Assembly (NCBI GenBank): GCA_000349905.1
Contig: KB722739.1
Span: 67,495 to 131,494 of the forward strand
DNA: 64,000 bases
Reading direction: 5' to 3'
Source: Volvariella volvacea V23
Lineage: Eukaryota; Basidiomycota; Agaricomycetes; Agaricales; Pluteaceae
This document shows, in pieces, positions 23,051 through 35,303 of the stretch. The notes beneath the pieces are model-generated. The model did not search any database. It was not told the DNA's origin and was given only the letters and a program-made list of their open reading frames with translations. The translations under genes and the position numbers were made by a program. Numbering within the stretch: position 1 is the first letter of the stretch; every line of letters starts with the position of its first letter.

Positions 23051-23503
23051 ATGTTCAAGTTCAACAAACAAAGCGCGGACTCGAGGAATAATACCGAGGG
23101 GAAGAAGACGTCAAAGAAATCATGCAAGCCTTATCCTGGACTCTCCACGTCCATCTTCTACTCTGGAGGCTTGATGATGTTGCCTCTCCGGCTTGGCATA
23201 AGCCAAATCATTCCTGCTGAAGTACAGGAGTCATTTGTTGCAGTTGATCGCATTTTCGCTGGTACAGGCATGGCCGTTGAAGTGGCTAATATTCTTACGT
23301 CGTTAGGAGCACCTCCAGCTGTTGGAATTTGCTTAGGGATTGCTGATAAATTGCTGACAACTGCAAAGGTATGCACATGTCACTGTATAAATCATGATTT
23401 TTGTGTTGATCCCAAGTCTAGCAAACGAGAGACAATCAATCCAGATATGTTAACTTGGCTCATGAGACCAGGAATAAGATAATAGAACTTATTCCAAAAT
23501 TGA
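23051..23503 (+). pseudogene. N-terminal helical domain fragment, truncated by repeat DNA
   Basis: Exon 23051-23368 joins 23422-23503 through a 53-nt intron. The product has a helical region (VDRIFAGTGMAVEVANIL, GICLGIADKLLTTAK) continued by QTRDNQSRYVNLAHETRNKI and IIELIPKLS. This resembles the N-terminal helical bundles (HeLo/MLKL-like) that precede nucleotide-binding or kinase domains in agaricomycete proteins. That is judged from pattern only. A donor site ends the exon at 23504, but the CpG-depleted palindrome starts at 23531 and no downstream exon is found. It may be the stump of a larger gene. Confidence 0.4.
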
Positions 23504-24604
23504 GTAAGTTTCGGACATCAGAGGCTAGACTTTGAACTGTGGGCCATGGCTAGCACCTGGCATATCTGAGTCCAGAATTAAGTCTACTTGAAATATAGTA
23601 AGTTGTATACTATCTGACCTTTTAATTTTTTACTAACTAGTATATTACAGCTTGATTATTATAATAATATATGTATTTCTAATCATTAATAGTATTATAC
23701 ATGTCTATTATGAGTTAAAATCCTTGTGAAATTACATTTTGCCATTCTGAATAATGTTTCAAGTAAAATAACTATATAAAAATATATATAATAAGTTAAT
23801 AATACAAGAAAAATTCTCAAGATTAAATGCAAAAATAGATGGAGCAAATAGAAAAAAGTAGTAATGACTAGTGATTTGAATACAAATATCAAAGCAGTAT
23901 TACTGGAATAATATTATTTAGCTTGTTTTCTAAGTCAAGAGCATTATTGCTTTGATAAACCATAAAAATATGACAATTTTGTCTAACAAAAAAAAAAAGA
24001 AGAAGATACATAAAGATTACACACTGAAAAATGGCAAATATATATTAGTATTATAAAAATTTGATAGACATATTGAAATAAAGAGCTATCAGCCAATCAA
24101 ATTGTGAGAATTACAATATTTTTCCAATATCTTCATCAAGAATATCAGCCACCTCTCACAGTATTAGACAGGTATAATGAACTTGAATGATATTTGCAAT
24201 TTTGTGCATTATACATCAAAAGGTTGCATAGTATTTGAGATATTAATCACATACTTTAAATATACACTGCATACATATAATAAGTGATTTTATTTTCTTA
24301 TACTCAACAAATCCATAAAGGTTATGTCAAGTTATTCAATTTTTTTTGTATTTTGTATATTAAAAAATGCATCACATTTGTAAACCATGGGAGATATCAA
24401 TACTGCACTTTGCATATGGGCTCTACATATAAAATGGAAGATCTCTCTCCCTTATAGCTAAGAAATATATGAAGAACCTGTAGAGATATTCACCATTTTG
24501 TGTTGTTTCCACCAAAGAATTGCATTGCATTCAATAACTGTGGAGCACACATTAAAACTGATATAGCCATTGGGATCTACATACATAAAATATGGCACAG
24601 AACT

Positions 24605-24704
24605 NNNNNNNNNNNNNNNNNNNNNNNNNNNNNNNNNNNNNNNNNNNNNNNNNNNNNNNNNNNNNNNNNNNNNNNNNNNNNNNNNNNNNNNNNNNNNNNN
24701 NNNN
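24605..24704. other. Assembly gap (100 N)
   Basis: One hundred N close to the centre of the inverted repeat, where palindromic sequence would be expected to defeat assembly. Confidence 0.95.
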
Positions 24705-25392
24705 GTAACAAGAACTTGATATAACATTACAAGGTTTGGTGAAGAATTGAATGAGTAATTAAGCATTCACATCATTCAAATATAGACAATTGTTCCTGTT
24801 GATGTGACAACACTGTTGCAACTTTTTGCTGAGCATGTAAATTTTCTGAGATGCTGGAGCATGGGAGCATAACTTTTCCAAGATGCCAAGGCTATCTCTG
24901 GTCACAAAATGTGACATATCCTATTCTAGCTATATGTCCCATTGCTCAATCAATTCTTCACAGAACCTTATGATGTTATAACCAAATCTGTACAGAAATC
25001 TATGTAGAATTCAATGGTTATATTATTTTTAATGTGCGCTCCATGGTTATTGAATGCGATGCAATTCATTGATTTGAAAAACACAAAATGGTTAATATCT
25101 CTACAGGTTCTTCCTATATTTTTTAGCTATAAGGGAGAGAAATCTTCCATTTTATGTGTATAATGTATATCCAAAGTATGGTAATAATATATCCTACAGT
25201 TTTCAAATGCAATGCAAACTTTCATCAAACTCAGCCAAAATATGACATTACAAGCTTGGAACTTACCGCCAGGCACCAAAATCAGGCACAGCTTTCCTGG
25301 TGCATTTAATCTTGAGAATTGTTCTTGTATTATTAACTTATTATATATATTTTTATACAGTCATTTTATATGCAACATTATTCAGAATGGCA

Positions 25393-25947
25393 TATTACAA
25401 GTAATTACCTCTGTACTATTCTTTGAGCAGGAGTAAATACAGCAAGGGTAGTTGCTTCTGCACAGATAATGCAGTAGAGCGAGGAAAGAACAAATTGATT
25501 GATCTGAGGAGCGATACTCAGAAGTACAGGCCTTATATATCTACAAGACTATATGTAACTATTTGTACAATGTAAGTGACTGCCAACAGATCTATCAGTC
25601 ATCTGAAGCATGTGTTTAACTAATTGACCAATGGCATAAGTCCCTCTATTCTACAATGTTCCATGACATTCTATGAGGCTGTACATATGACTCAGTCATG
25701 ATGTAATATGACTCCAAGGTTCTGGCATGTTCCATAACCTTCTGGAAAGTTCTAGAGAAGTCTTGGCATATGAAGATATTACTAATAGTGATTATATAAT
25801 AAGAATAGACGCCTAGGATAAGCACTGAGGCATAAACGCCTACAATTGCTGCTCAAGGGTGTTAGCGCTTGAGGGATACTAGAAGAATGCAAGGTAATTG
25901 AAGGGAAGTAATAGCATGAATACTGTCACATGTAGAAAACCGTGACA
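25393..25947 (-). mobile_element. Solo LTR with 5-bp target duplication
   Basis: On the minus strand it starts TGTCACGGTTTTCT and runs 555 bp with a TATATAAGG box. It is flanked by TGCCA on both sides (plus-strand TGGCA at 25388-25392 and 25948-25952). The left arm of the surrounding palindrome preserves the empty site (TTTTGCCATTCTGAATAATG, 23737-23756), so this is a clean insertion into the right arm. The 3' end reads TTGTAATA rather than the expected CA, consistent with C-to-T and G-to-A decay. No internal retrotransposon coding remains. Confidence 0.7.
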
Positions 25948-26351
25948 TGGCAAAATGTAATTTCACAAGGATTTTAACTCATAATAGACATGTATAATAC
26001 TATTAATGATTAGAAATACATATATTATTATAATAATCAAGCTGTAATTTAATAGTTAGTAAAAAATTAAAAGGTCAGATAGTATACAACTTACTATAAT
26101 TCTGGACTCAGATATGCCAGGTGCCAGCCATGGCCCACAGTTCAAAATGGAATTCCTGGGCACTGTTTCTGGCTGTTGGAATTTTTTTTATGATTGTTCA
26201 CACTTTCTGCCTTGTAAAAACCATTGCACCCTTGGAGTGTTTCAAGGTACAGTATGCACCTTTGGAGTTGGATGCCAGCACCTGAGCTTGAGGCCCAATA
26301 TCTCCAAATTTGGGAATGTGCATTTTGTCAAGTGTTTCAGTGTCCAACTCC

Positions 26352-26440
26352 AGTTGACTTTATCTGACAGGCACAGAAGCTGACAACGACATGCGTCGCA
26401 GTCACATTTGGTTCGGACTCGAACTCGGCACGTTGGACGT
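26352..26440 (+). repeat. Dispersed short repeat, copy 2
   Basis: CAGTTGACTTTATCTGACAG then GAAGCTGACAACGACATGCG. Partner of 18203-18280. Confidence 0.45.
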
Positions 26441-29400
26441 CGAACTTTGAGGCACAGCTATGGGGAAGGAGAAGAGTGTCTGATATGTGGACGTGGCCTG
26501 AGGTGTCTTATTGATAGGCTTACATGTATGATTGACAGCCCACGTAAGGACGTCTAGGTGCTGGTGAGTTTCACTGACATTGGGGGGCGCTGAAGATCCG
26601 GAAGGCGTTGCATTCTGCTGGTGTGTACTTAACCACTTCTATTGGCGCCCTACTGCTCGGATACGCAATGCTACCTATAGAGTGTAGTTGCCTCGTTCTT
26701 CAAAACTCTCGTATTCGATCAACTCCGCGACGCTCGACGGCTCTGGCAACTCTCACTGTATGTAATCGGCAGGGCTCGTGGTCGACTCGGTACCTGATTT
26801 ACAACCATGAGGACGACCTACCGAACGTGTTCAGTGGTAAGGCACCCTCTTTCTGATAGCTATGGCAACTCACATTGTTCCTGGTTTGAATCACTTGCCC
26901 TTGGATCGCACAGAGAACTCGATGGTTCTCCTCCTCGTGCTGTGTAACTTCCGTCTAAATGTTCCAACCCTAGGGGCTTATGGCGTTATCTGCCCCTGGC
27001 CTGTATCCGCCTAGGGATCTAGGCTGTGCGTGATCATGGTGCGTGGCGGTTAATTTGTTCGAGGTGACTTCATATTGAGACCTCGCTCCTGATGGAAGTA
27101 TCTTGAAGTATAGAATCCATTCTCGCAATGTGGCAGTAAGACTCCCGAAATGGACCTCAATTGCGTTACTGGATAAGTATATTGAGTAAACCTCTTGCTC
27201 ACGGAGCCTTATCAACCCACAGCGTGACTAGGTTGGGCACACAATCGACGATCCCCAAGGTCAGATAGATAATCATATCAAGGTACGTTCCATTCCGACA
27301 AGATGACTTGAACACCACCCCAAACAGAACATTACAGGCCCCACTTGTACACCTCACAGAGTTGCACCTGACCGCTTCCACAAACCGGGACATGGATCTC
27401 ACGGCGTGTCATTAATGTCCAATGCCAACACGTCAAGCACGAGGACAGTACGGGGGTGATCGAAGCAGGGTTTGGGGCATCCGAGGGCACGCAAGTTCAA
27501 GTTCAACAGCGCGTCACAGCCTCTGGCATGCGGTACCGCAAGGCGTGCGTCACGGTCGCGTTCGTTGGGGTTTAATTTGCGGTTGACGTTTCGCCGTTGC
27601 GATGGACGTACACGGACGGTCTGTAAACTGAGCACATCAATGAATTGAATCGCGGTGTAGGTGCTTCGGTTTATTTCAAGGTGCTGTTGATTGACGGGAG
27701 TGGGTGATGTGCGCCTGTGTCTTGTCGAGGGCCACCATTGAGATGGACGGTAATCGCATCAGACGGCTTGAGGCAGCGCGCTTGTGGATCTTTCCTGCTG
27801 GGTCTACCATGTGTTTTCTCTTTGACAGTCACTGGCATTTTTATATTGAACGTACGTCTTCTCCGCTGAGATCCATTGATTGATACTTGGGAATTGAGTA
27901 AATCTGGAACGACGAGATGGAAACGCGTTCCTTGATTGTCTGGGATTGCTCGAATAGGCACTTGTTTCATCTTCGGTTGTCAAGTGTACAAGCACAACAC
28001 GATCAACTGAAAGTTTTTCTTCCCCATCTCCAGACAACACAAACATGACGATTGCCCCCCTCCAGCGATCACACTGTAATTCACCAATATAGAGTCGTGA
28101 CTCGTGCATCGTTCATCGTGCATCATGGTTCATTATTGCGACGGACGTAAGCAGAACGTGAATCAATATCTGATATGGTTTGATTGATATACACGCATGT
28201 CCGCAGGATGCCAGTGGCGCAACGGCCTTGAGGCAGCCCGTGGTCATGCTAAGTCAAGGCTGACGGACTAAAGTGGACTTTCGGTAGTTGAGAGGATCGG
28301 CCTCGTGTAGTGTCGTGTATTTAATACTCGCAAACTGGGTAAGGGATGGTTTGATCAAGAGGGAAGTGGGATTGCCTTTGTCGGTGAACCATTTGGAATG
28401 CTTGTGCTCCTGCTTCCTTTCCCTTCATATAGGATAGGAGACGTCGTGCAGGTGGACGCTATGGCGGGTGGATGCGTACCAGTGAGGATAGAGCGTACGT
28501 GCAAAGTACGAGGCGTTGATCCGCTTGTCAGAGGAGGCTCCAGCGCAATACGGTGGTCGGTGTATCTCTTCAGGATGGCTGACCAACCCACTCCTATATG
28601 CCGAAGGAGATGAGCTAACTATGCGAGGTGCATTGTAGGATAGTAGCGCGTCATATTTTCAGACTTTTAAGCCGAGCCTATAAAATTGCGAGGCTATCGG
28701 AGGATCAGTGAGTCGCTTCTCCTTCTCTCCGTTCTCTATCAGCACGGATCCGATGGTGCGCACTATTATGATGCCAGAAGGGAGTGCTCCTTACGGAACC
28801 AATACGGACTGGCGGAATCGGAATCCGCGCTACATGGAGGTGGAAAAACGCTAATAGCACCACATTGCAGTGGCATCCGTTTTGTGCTATTCGATAATGC
28901 TGGAGAAGCACAGAACTGAAGCGTTGGGAGCTTTTTCCGTCTTGTCTGTTCCTCCACTTTAACTCGGTGAACGGATGGTTCTCTGTCGGCATTCAAAGCG
29001 GGAGTGACAATTTGAAGAGCGAAATGTGAGTTAAGGATCTAAGAATGCCGATGGTTGGCGGTAAGCTCAAACTATATCTATATCTCTCTTGCGGATCTCG
29101 CCTAACAAGTCTTCTAGCAGAACACTGAAGATGCGAGTGCGCCCATCTGGGTAGCAAATGTCCACTGGGACTCAGAGTGCCGCTGTCCGTAATGTGGCGA
29201 TCCAGACGTTGTTCTTTGAAAGAAGCAGATGGCGAGGCGGAGGCAATAATGATAACGCACCGGGTCCCGACTGGGGCTATCTTGCTTCGTGAGAATGCAT
29301 TTACCATGTCGTGTAGAAGAAGACTCACTTTATCTCCCTCTTCCAATCTCGTCAACCTTGCCTGTGCCGCCTGGCAGGTGTGTGGCGCAGATACGCCTCT

Positions 29401-30088
29401 TTATCTGAGTCATGACGCGGTGGAAGATCGCCGGTCAATATATCTAGCGAGAGATGTGCATCTCTCAAGGTACTGGGTGTCAAGCTTTCTGGACGCTTTC
29501 TTTTTGACACGTTCGTTTGACGGACGAGTCTTCGTCTGCAGGACGAAGAGAAGGTGTCGGTGGATGCTAAAGCAGCGGGCCGAAACGGAAGCCCGAATAG
29601 CAGGAACGGAGTGCAGGGTCGCACTCCAGGATTGCAGCCGATATTCCAGCGCTGGTGCGGAGCACAACTTCTCTGTGATCCTGTGCTAAATTCCGTTGAA
29701 TGCAGATACACGTTCGGGGAGGGATCAGTGCGCGTGGTGTGCCAACGGGAAGGTGATTGCCTAAACGGGAGCATGACGTTTATGGGGGCGGAGTTTAAAA
29801 GAAGTCCTTTCTACTTCTCCTGCTCTCAGGTGGACTGAGTCTCTGCTCGTCCAAGGTATAACGATATGATTGGTCAGCAATGTCTGCGATATTTATACGA
29901 GGGCGGGTCCGTCGTGTCGCCCCAATTTCCTTTCCTCCCCCCATCCCCCTGCCGCACGGTCACCACCCCTCCACCCCTCCCCACAACGCAAAGCGAGCTC
30001 GAGATACTTCACACAAATCGCGCGTCTATCTCCCCATATACACCCCCAGTTCTACAAATCGTACCCGCATACACAATCGCGTAGTCCA
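26441..30088. other. Long stretch without a supported gene
   Basis: CpG content is normal again. Many overlapping frames of 60-170 codons exist on both strands (the longest is 29177-29689, plus). None shows a domain, a hydrophobic pattern or splice-consistent partners I trust, so none is called. 29866-30088 is a pyrimidine-rich leader before the P450. Confidence 0.4.
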
Positions 30089-32086
30089 ATGCCCGCGACC
30101 CACATCCTTCCGCTCTGGTTCTCCCAGAACCTTGTACTAGCTCTCGTATCAGTTACGTTCACTTACATCCTCATCCATGTCATCTATCACCTCTTCCTAT
30201 CTCCCCTGAGCGCTATCCCCGGCCCCTGGTATGCGGCCATCTCGAATCTCTGGCTTACATCCCACGTCCTACGCCTCAAGCAATGCAAGATGATACACAA
30301 ATTATTCGAAGCATACGGCCCGGTGGTCCGAGTAGGTCCCAACAAGGTCGTCTTCCGCGACTTGTCAACGTCTCGCTCGGTCTACTCTGTCCACAAGTTC
30401 GACAAAAGCTCGTTCTACAAGAGCCTTCTTACGTATGTTTCCATCCCTCGTGGCTCCCATCGGACAGGCATCCTAACGCTGTTTCGCTTCTTGCAGCAAC
30501 GACAATGATCATGCGTACGTACTAATGCGCATATATGCGCCTTTGATTCATTAAACTCGAGCTAGGATGACAACCCTGGACCACGCCTCTCATTCATTAC
30601 GGAGGAAGGGCTATGCCCCGCACTACACACCCAACAATATCATCAAATTCGAGCCGGAAATGCATGAACTAACTTTGGAACTCATCAAGGTGTGTTCCTC
30701 GAATCCGTTCCTGTCTTTCTCTCGACTATATGCGCGCATAGATCCTGGAAGGAATTGCCGGGAAGTCGACGCCAGAATGTTTAGCTCTCTTCCGCCATCT
30801 GATGGTGGATGTCGTGGTTTCGTCGTTGTATGGATACCGCTTGGGTGCCTTAAGTAGGTGGGCTACTGGCGTGGAAGATCCCCTTTCTGTCGCCATAAAT
30901 GACTTCCCTAAGCGGGGTATCCTGGTAGGTTCCCTTCTCGAAGTATACGCGCGTCCCTCACTATGACTTCTCCAGAGAAGCGTGGTTCCTACCTGGGCGT
31001 GGGACCTCGTCTGTAGACTTCCGAATAGACGTTGGCGACAGATGTGCGAATCCGATAAGATTATGGCCGAGGTCCGCGATTCTCTTTCTTGGTTGGACGT
31101 AAGTGTCTGATGCCCTCATACTTTTAGTTCGTCAGTGGTCGCGTCTATGATATGCGCACACAAATGCTAGCAGGAAAGATTAGGGAGAGCGAGCGACCGT
31201 CTCTTCTTCAACGCCTGCTAAGCTACTGTTCGTCCGATAATACTCATATGTCTGATTGTGATATCATTTCGGAATGCATGGGTCACATGTGAGCCTGATA
31301 CGACGTAAATTCTCTATCATACTCACAACTTCTGCAGGATCGCCGGCTCCGACACGACTTCAACTACCCTTTCCTACTTCTTCTGGGAACTAAGCCGCCG
31401 ACCAGATATTGTCGCCCACCTCCTCTCCGAGTTAGAAGATGCTATGCCGAATCCTAAAGCCATCCCTGACTTTTCTGTACTGCAATCGTTGCCTTACTTG
31501 AATGCCTTCATCAAGGAGGGTAAGTTTTGGTGAGTTTACATTTTGACCGTTTTTAAGTCCTTTTACAGGCCTAAGGATATACGGTGCTGCGCCCAGCCTT
31601 TTGGAACGAGTAGTGCCAGAATCTATCTCAAAGAATGGATCGTCCGACGAGGTCTTTGATCTTATGGGTTATGGACTTCCTCCGGGAACCATTGTCTCGA
31701 CACAAGGCTGGTCAATGCATCGCGACTCGTCCGTCTTTGTTTCTCCGGAGCAATTCATCCCTGAGCGATGGCTTCACACACATACAGCACCTGACGAGCT
31801 AACCAAAATGAATCAGTACATGATGCCGTTCGGCCTTGGAACCCGCCTTTGCGGAGGGCAGAACCTCGCTCAAATCATGCTGAAGGTCGTGATCGTTGCT
31901 GTTGTTAAGAACTTCGACATTGTGACACCACCCGAGACTAATGAGAAGTCGATGGAGATTCGAGATAGCTTTGTAAGTACCACTCCCCGTCGAACATGTA
32001 TGGCACGCGCTCACCCTCGTGAAAACTAGGTGATCTTCCCTGCTGCCATGGAGTGTAAGCTTCGTTTCATCCCACGTCAACATTAA
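30089..32086 (+). CDS. Cytochrome P450 monooxygenase
   Basis: Nine exons: 30089-30432, 30497-30514, 30566-30689, 30742-30924, 30976-31071, 31128-31288, 31338-31519, 31569-31972, 32030-32086; 522 aa. An N-terminal membrane anchor (LVLALVSVTFTYILIHVIY) is followed by the proline hinge PLSAIPGPWY. The I-helix oxygen-activation motif is AGSDTT (311-316), the K-helix E-x-x-R is EGLR (369-372), the PERW motif is at 434-437, and the heme loop FGLGTRLCGG has the ligand Cys464. All key residues are present, so it should be an active ER-anchored haem-thiolate oxygenase using a P450 reductase. It resembles the benzoate-hydroxylase/pisatin-demethylase style of fungal P450; substrate unknown. Exon 2 is only 18 nt. 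The exon 5/6 junction is uncertain: a weak GTCCGC donor, or a 29-nt intron. No pathway genes lie next to it. Confidence 0.9.
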
Positions 32087-32875
32087 AACGGCGACCATCA
32101 CCAATATCGAGCGATCCACACTACTTGATTTGCCGACCTCGACTTTGAGATTTTTTGTTCATGACCTGTTATGTTTGCTTTCTAGTTTTCTTCGCTTTGA
32201 TTCCGCAATGCACCTCGCGATAACTGGTAGCTATCTCTTCTATACCCACTTCTTATGTTTTGGAATGTCTTTCTGTATGCTTGGCAGCCACTCGAGTACC
32301 CTTACACTCCTTTACGACAAGTAGCTTATATCTTCATTAATTTCGCCGGGCACTGAGTGCTTGGTGGTTCACCGTTGTAACCCTCGGATACACAAACAAG
32401 TTAGAAGACGCAGTAGGCTAGTCCTGCTCCTTTGCGCAGCCGTACGCTGGTTTTGTTGTTCCGGTTTTGAAAGCAGAACCTAGCGGGACTTACGTCTGGT
32501 TTAGTCACCCGACAGATGCTCGTGATTCATCGGGGGGTTAAAGAGATTAAAAGTAGTTCAGTGCCACTTTCGGCACGCTGCATTTGGGACCCAGGTACAT
32601 AGTATGCTCGTCGAGGAATCCGTAATACTGACGAGAAGATTTATTCCACGATGTGAGGCTCACTTGGGAATGTTGCCGACCCTGAACTGGGTCACGAGGG
32701 GAAGGTCAGACCACGTGATACAAAGGACCGGCACCTCGTGCGATCAGCTCATCACCATTAATCAGAGGCTCTCGACGCATTCGAACTCTATCATAGTCTT
32801 TACGGGGTAGGTTTGGTTTATCCTCGCTTGACTTGCACCATTGGATTCATTATAAGCAAGTTTTAGGCATGCACG
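32087..32875. other. Intergenic between P450 and F-box-like gene
   Basis: 3' flank of the P450 and leader of the next gene; nothing else supported. Confidence 0.5.
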
Positions 32876-33904
32876 ATGCAACTACCTGTGGAAATAACCT
32901 ATGAGGTTATCAATGCGCTTTCGACTTCTGAATGCCAATATGGGTATAACGACGAAACACTACGTAAGTTGCTTAGTCTCTGCTTGTGCAGTTGCGCCGT
33001 CTCCCAATACACCATTCCCATCCTTTATCGATCCATACGAATCGTAAACAAACGCCAAGTCGTCCACCTCCACGATCTCTTCACCTCGAAACCGCATCTC
33101 GCGAACCATGTGGAGTCTATATATCTCGGCGGTGCTGATGTGTCCGGAGATCGATGGGTGGAGAGCTTGGAGCAACTGGCGGGTTTGATCACGCTCCTAC
33201 AGCTCACCGTTCGCCATCTGTTTATTGACAGGAAGATTGAGAACCGTCCTCTTGACAATTCGTATAGAAGCGAACTTGCGAAGAAACTCGCCCTCTTGTC
33301 TCAAGCTATTTATAACTGCCAATTATTGGAAGAGTTCTGCAACATCCGGTATGATTCGGGTCTTTGGGAATGGCAAGGGCCGAGCACGAGACGATGGATA
33401 CCCAGCTGGAAGGCGCCCAAGCGATTGGTCTTGTTCAATGTGCAAGTGTCTGTGAGATCGGTGGAGGTGCTGGTGCAGCAGACTTCGATCGAGACTGTCG
33501 TTAGCTATGTCCCATTCCACGAGTGGCTGAGCGATGTGCCTGTTCCGCCGACGTCGAAAAGGGGAAAGCTGAAGCGTGTGCCTGAGGAAGAGATGGGGTG
33601 GCATATGGCAAGGTGGTATGGGCACTCTAGAATGGAAGAGAGGGGTGCTATGCTGGAAGAATGGGAACGCGGCAAGGGGGGCTCGTTTGAGATGGTGGAA
33701 GTTGTGGCGGATTCGTCGGTGATGGGTGATTGGATTAGAGATAGGATTTGGGATGGAAGCATTTGGAGTATATCAGAGAGTTTCGAAGTGCCGAGGGTAC
33801 CTGTTGGCTCGACTAGAGGTACACGAGGCCAAATGGGGGGAGAGGGCGTGGGAGAGGAACGGGAGTCGTTTAGTGGTGCTGGTTCTGGAGCGTTAAGTGC
33901 ATGA
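32876..33904 (+). CDS. F-box-like protein, intact
   Basis: Single-exon frame, 342 aa. It opens MQLPVEITYEVINALS, an F-box-type LP-x-E-x-x start, followed by CLCSCAVSQYTIPILYRSIRI, which fits the end of an F-box motif. The rest is a leucine-containing solenoid-like body with CQLLEEFCNIR and an ending DGSIWSISESFEVP, shared with the pseudogene at 16053-16928. It has an extra Gly/Arg-rich tail of about 35 residues. Expected role by family: substrate receptor in an SCF ubiquitin ligase. The F-box is weak, so confidence in that role is moderate. Confidence 0.7.
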   Translation: MQLPVEITYEVINALSTSECQYGYNDETLRKLLSLCLCSCAVSQYTIPILYRSIRIVNKRQVVHLHDLFTSKPHLANHVESIYLGGADVSGDRWVESLEQLAGLITLLQLTVRHLFIDRKIENRPLDNSYRSELAKKLALLSQAIYNCQLLEEFCNIRYDSGLWEWQGPSTRRWIPSWKAPKRLVLFNVQVSVRSVEVLVQQTSIETVVSYVPFHEWLSDVPVPPTSKRGKLKRVPEEEMGWHMARWYGHSRMEERGAMLEEWERGKGGSFEMVEVVADSSVMGDWIRDRIWDGSIWSISESFEVPRVPVGSTRGTRGQMGGEGVGEERESFSGAGSGALSA

Positions 33905-34620
33905 CTAGGGGGTTTGTAAGCGTATAGGAGGCAGAAGTAACAAAGCAGGAAGGGTTGTGGCGTGCATGGATAAACTTGTCTTCGCAGTGAGGAATACTAT
34001 TAGACGATTTCGGGCCCATAAAGATAATGGAACAATAGGTACGGCATGCTACTCAGTGCGCGAGGAGTCTCATTTGACACAATTGGACGCATGCAAGATG
34101 CATACGAATGTGCAATTAAACCCCCCGGTTCGAGGCAAACTTCTCTCAGATCTTGTCCATGAAACCCCGATATACTCAGTGCGCGCATCAATTAATGCCG
34201 GTCCAATTTCTTCTAATTCTGGCCTGAATTGCTTTCCAGTTGAGATATACACACAATAAAGAATGGATGCGATAAATGAGCAAAGACCAAGAGGAACTCA
34301 GTTTTTGTTGAGTCCTCTAGATCTCCATCATTCATCCAGAACACCTAGTCCGGAGCCGCAAAGTACCCTACCCACCTATCCCGGAGCCGAGGGGTGGGTC
34401 GAAAAGGGATGAGACATATCATATCGGAGATTATTTTAAGGAAGATCCCCACAGAAAGGAGCATTCACATCATCATCAAGGCTCCTGGAAAGTGAGACTC
34501 GAATTTTGTTTTCGTTTCTGTGGCAGACAGTTTTATTGGGACAGAGAAGGCGTCAAGGATCTCCTTTGAATGAAGACCCAACTTCTCGCGTAAAACGGTT
34601 AAAGATTGTGGATATCGCAC
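33905..34620. other. Intergenic, no gene seen
   Basis: Short frames only. A small Pro-rich block (CACCTAGTCCGGAGCC) near 34345 has no further support. Confidence 0.4.
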
Positions 34621-35054
34621 CTTCATCACTCGCTCGGTCGTCTATCTACAGGCAGTCGATATTGCTCCAAGCTGCATGGGATCTGCGCTACATCGTGCCA
34701 TGCACCTGGCTTACTTGCACATGAGCGTCTCCCTGATGGCGGGTATGGTGTTGCAATGAAGTACGCGGCTGACGCAGTTCCCGTCACCATGCAGAAGTGT
34801 ATCTCGGAGCACTATCAACGCTGGAAGACTGATTTGCAAAAGCTCGTGGAAGATTTCCGCGAGAAGAGTTTCGTTCATGGCGATTTACGTGACGCGAATA
34901 TTATCAGTGGAGATGACGGTTGTATGAAGTTGGGTGACTTTGACTAGGAGGCAAAGATGTGGAGGTGTCATATCCTACGCCCAATCTCAACTACAAGCTG
35001 ATTGAGGGACGGTCTTCTAAAGACCTAATAATTACAAGAGCAGATGATTTGTGA
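34621..35054 (+). pseudogene. Kinase-like domain, C-terminal fragment
   Basis: The frame includes KSFVHGDLRDANIISGDDG and KLGDFD, which correspond to the catalytic-loop HGDxxxxN and the DFD metal-binding motif of atypical kinase-like proteins common in agaricomycetes. A TAG follows at 34945-34947. With one missing G the sequence continues in frame as a GGKD ... VSYPTPNLNYKLIEGR tail to a TGA at 35052-35054. The N-lobe is absent or scrambled. It is a broken copy; the family assignment rests on these motifs only. Confidence 0.5.
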
Positions 35055-35303
35055 ATCTTGAATAATACCTTGGAAAAAACGTTGGCAAAAATTCCACACC
35101 CGTAGCTGGCATCATAGTCTTTTACATAACGTCTTTTCCGGTAATGCATGATATCAGCAAACATTTCAAGGAAACCTAATGCCCCTGGTAAAGTAATCAC
35201 GGAACTGGACCTAGTTAATAACGTCGCACAAATAATGAGAATAGATTCAATGGCACCAATACCAAATACACTCAGAAGGTTCTGCTTACTACCTCTCTGG
35301 TTT

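Larger units (their letters stand above)
23531..26146. repeat. Large CpG-depleted inverted repeat (foldback)
   Basis: The outer arms 23531-23744 and 25948-26146 are inverted copies, nearly identical over 200 bp (TTTGAACTGTGGGCCATGGC at the left end). The left arm carries a 14-bp insertion. Inner arms, about 24360-24604 and 24962-25240, are also inverted copies but more diverged. The N gap lies between them near the centre. The DNA is very AT-rich with almost no CpG. No transposase frame and no clear terminal target duplication. Confidence 0.65.

Noticed and set aside
23531..26146. An autonomous DNA transposon with long terminal repeats
   Set aside because: No transposase frame and no target duplication at the outer ends.
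29177..29689. 170-codon plus-strand frame before the P450
   Set aside because: No domain, no hydrophobic pattern and no paralog; overlapping frames of similar length exist on the other strand.
30031..32086. A secondary-metabolite gene cluster around the P450
   Set aside because: No backbone synthase, transporter or regulator is found next to it.
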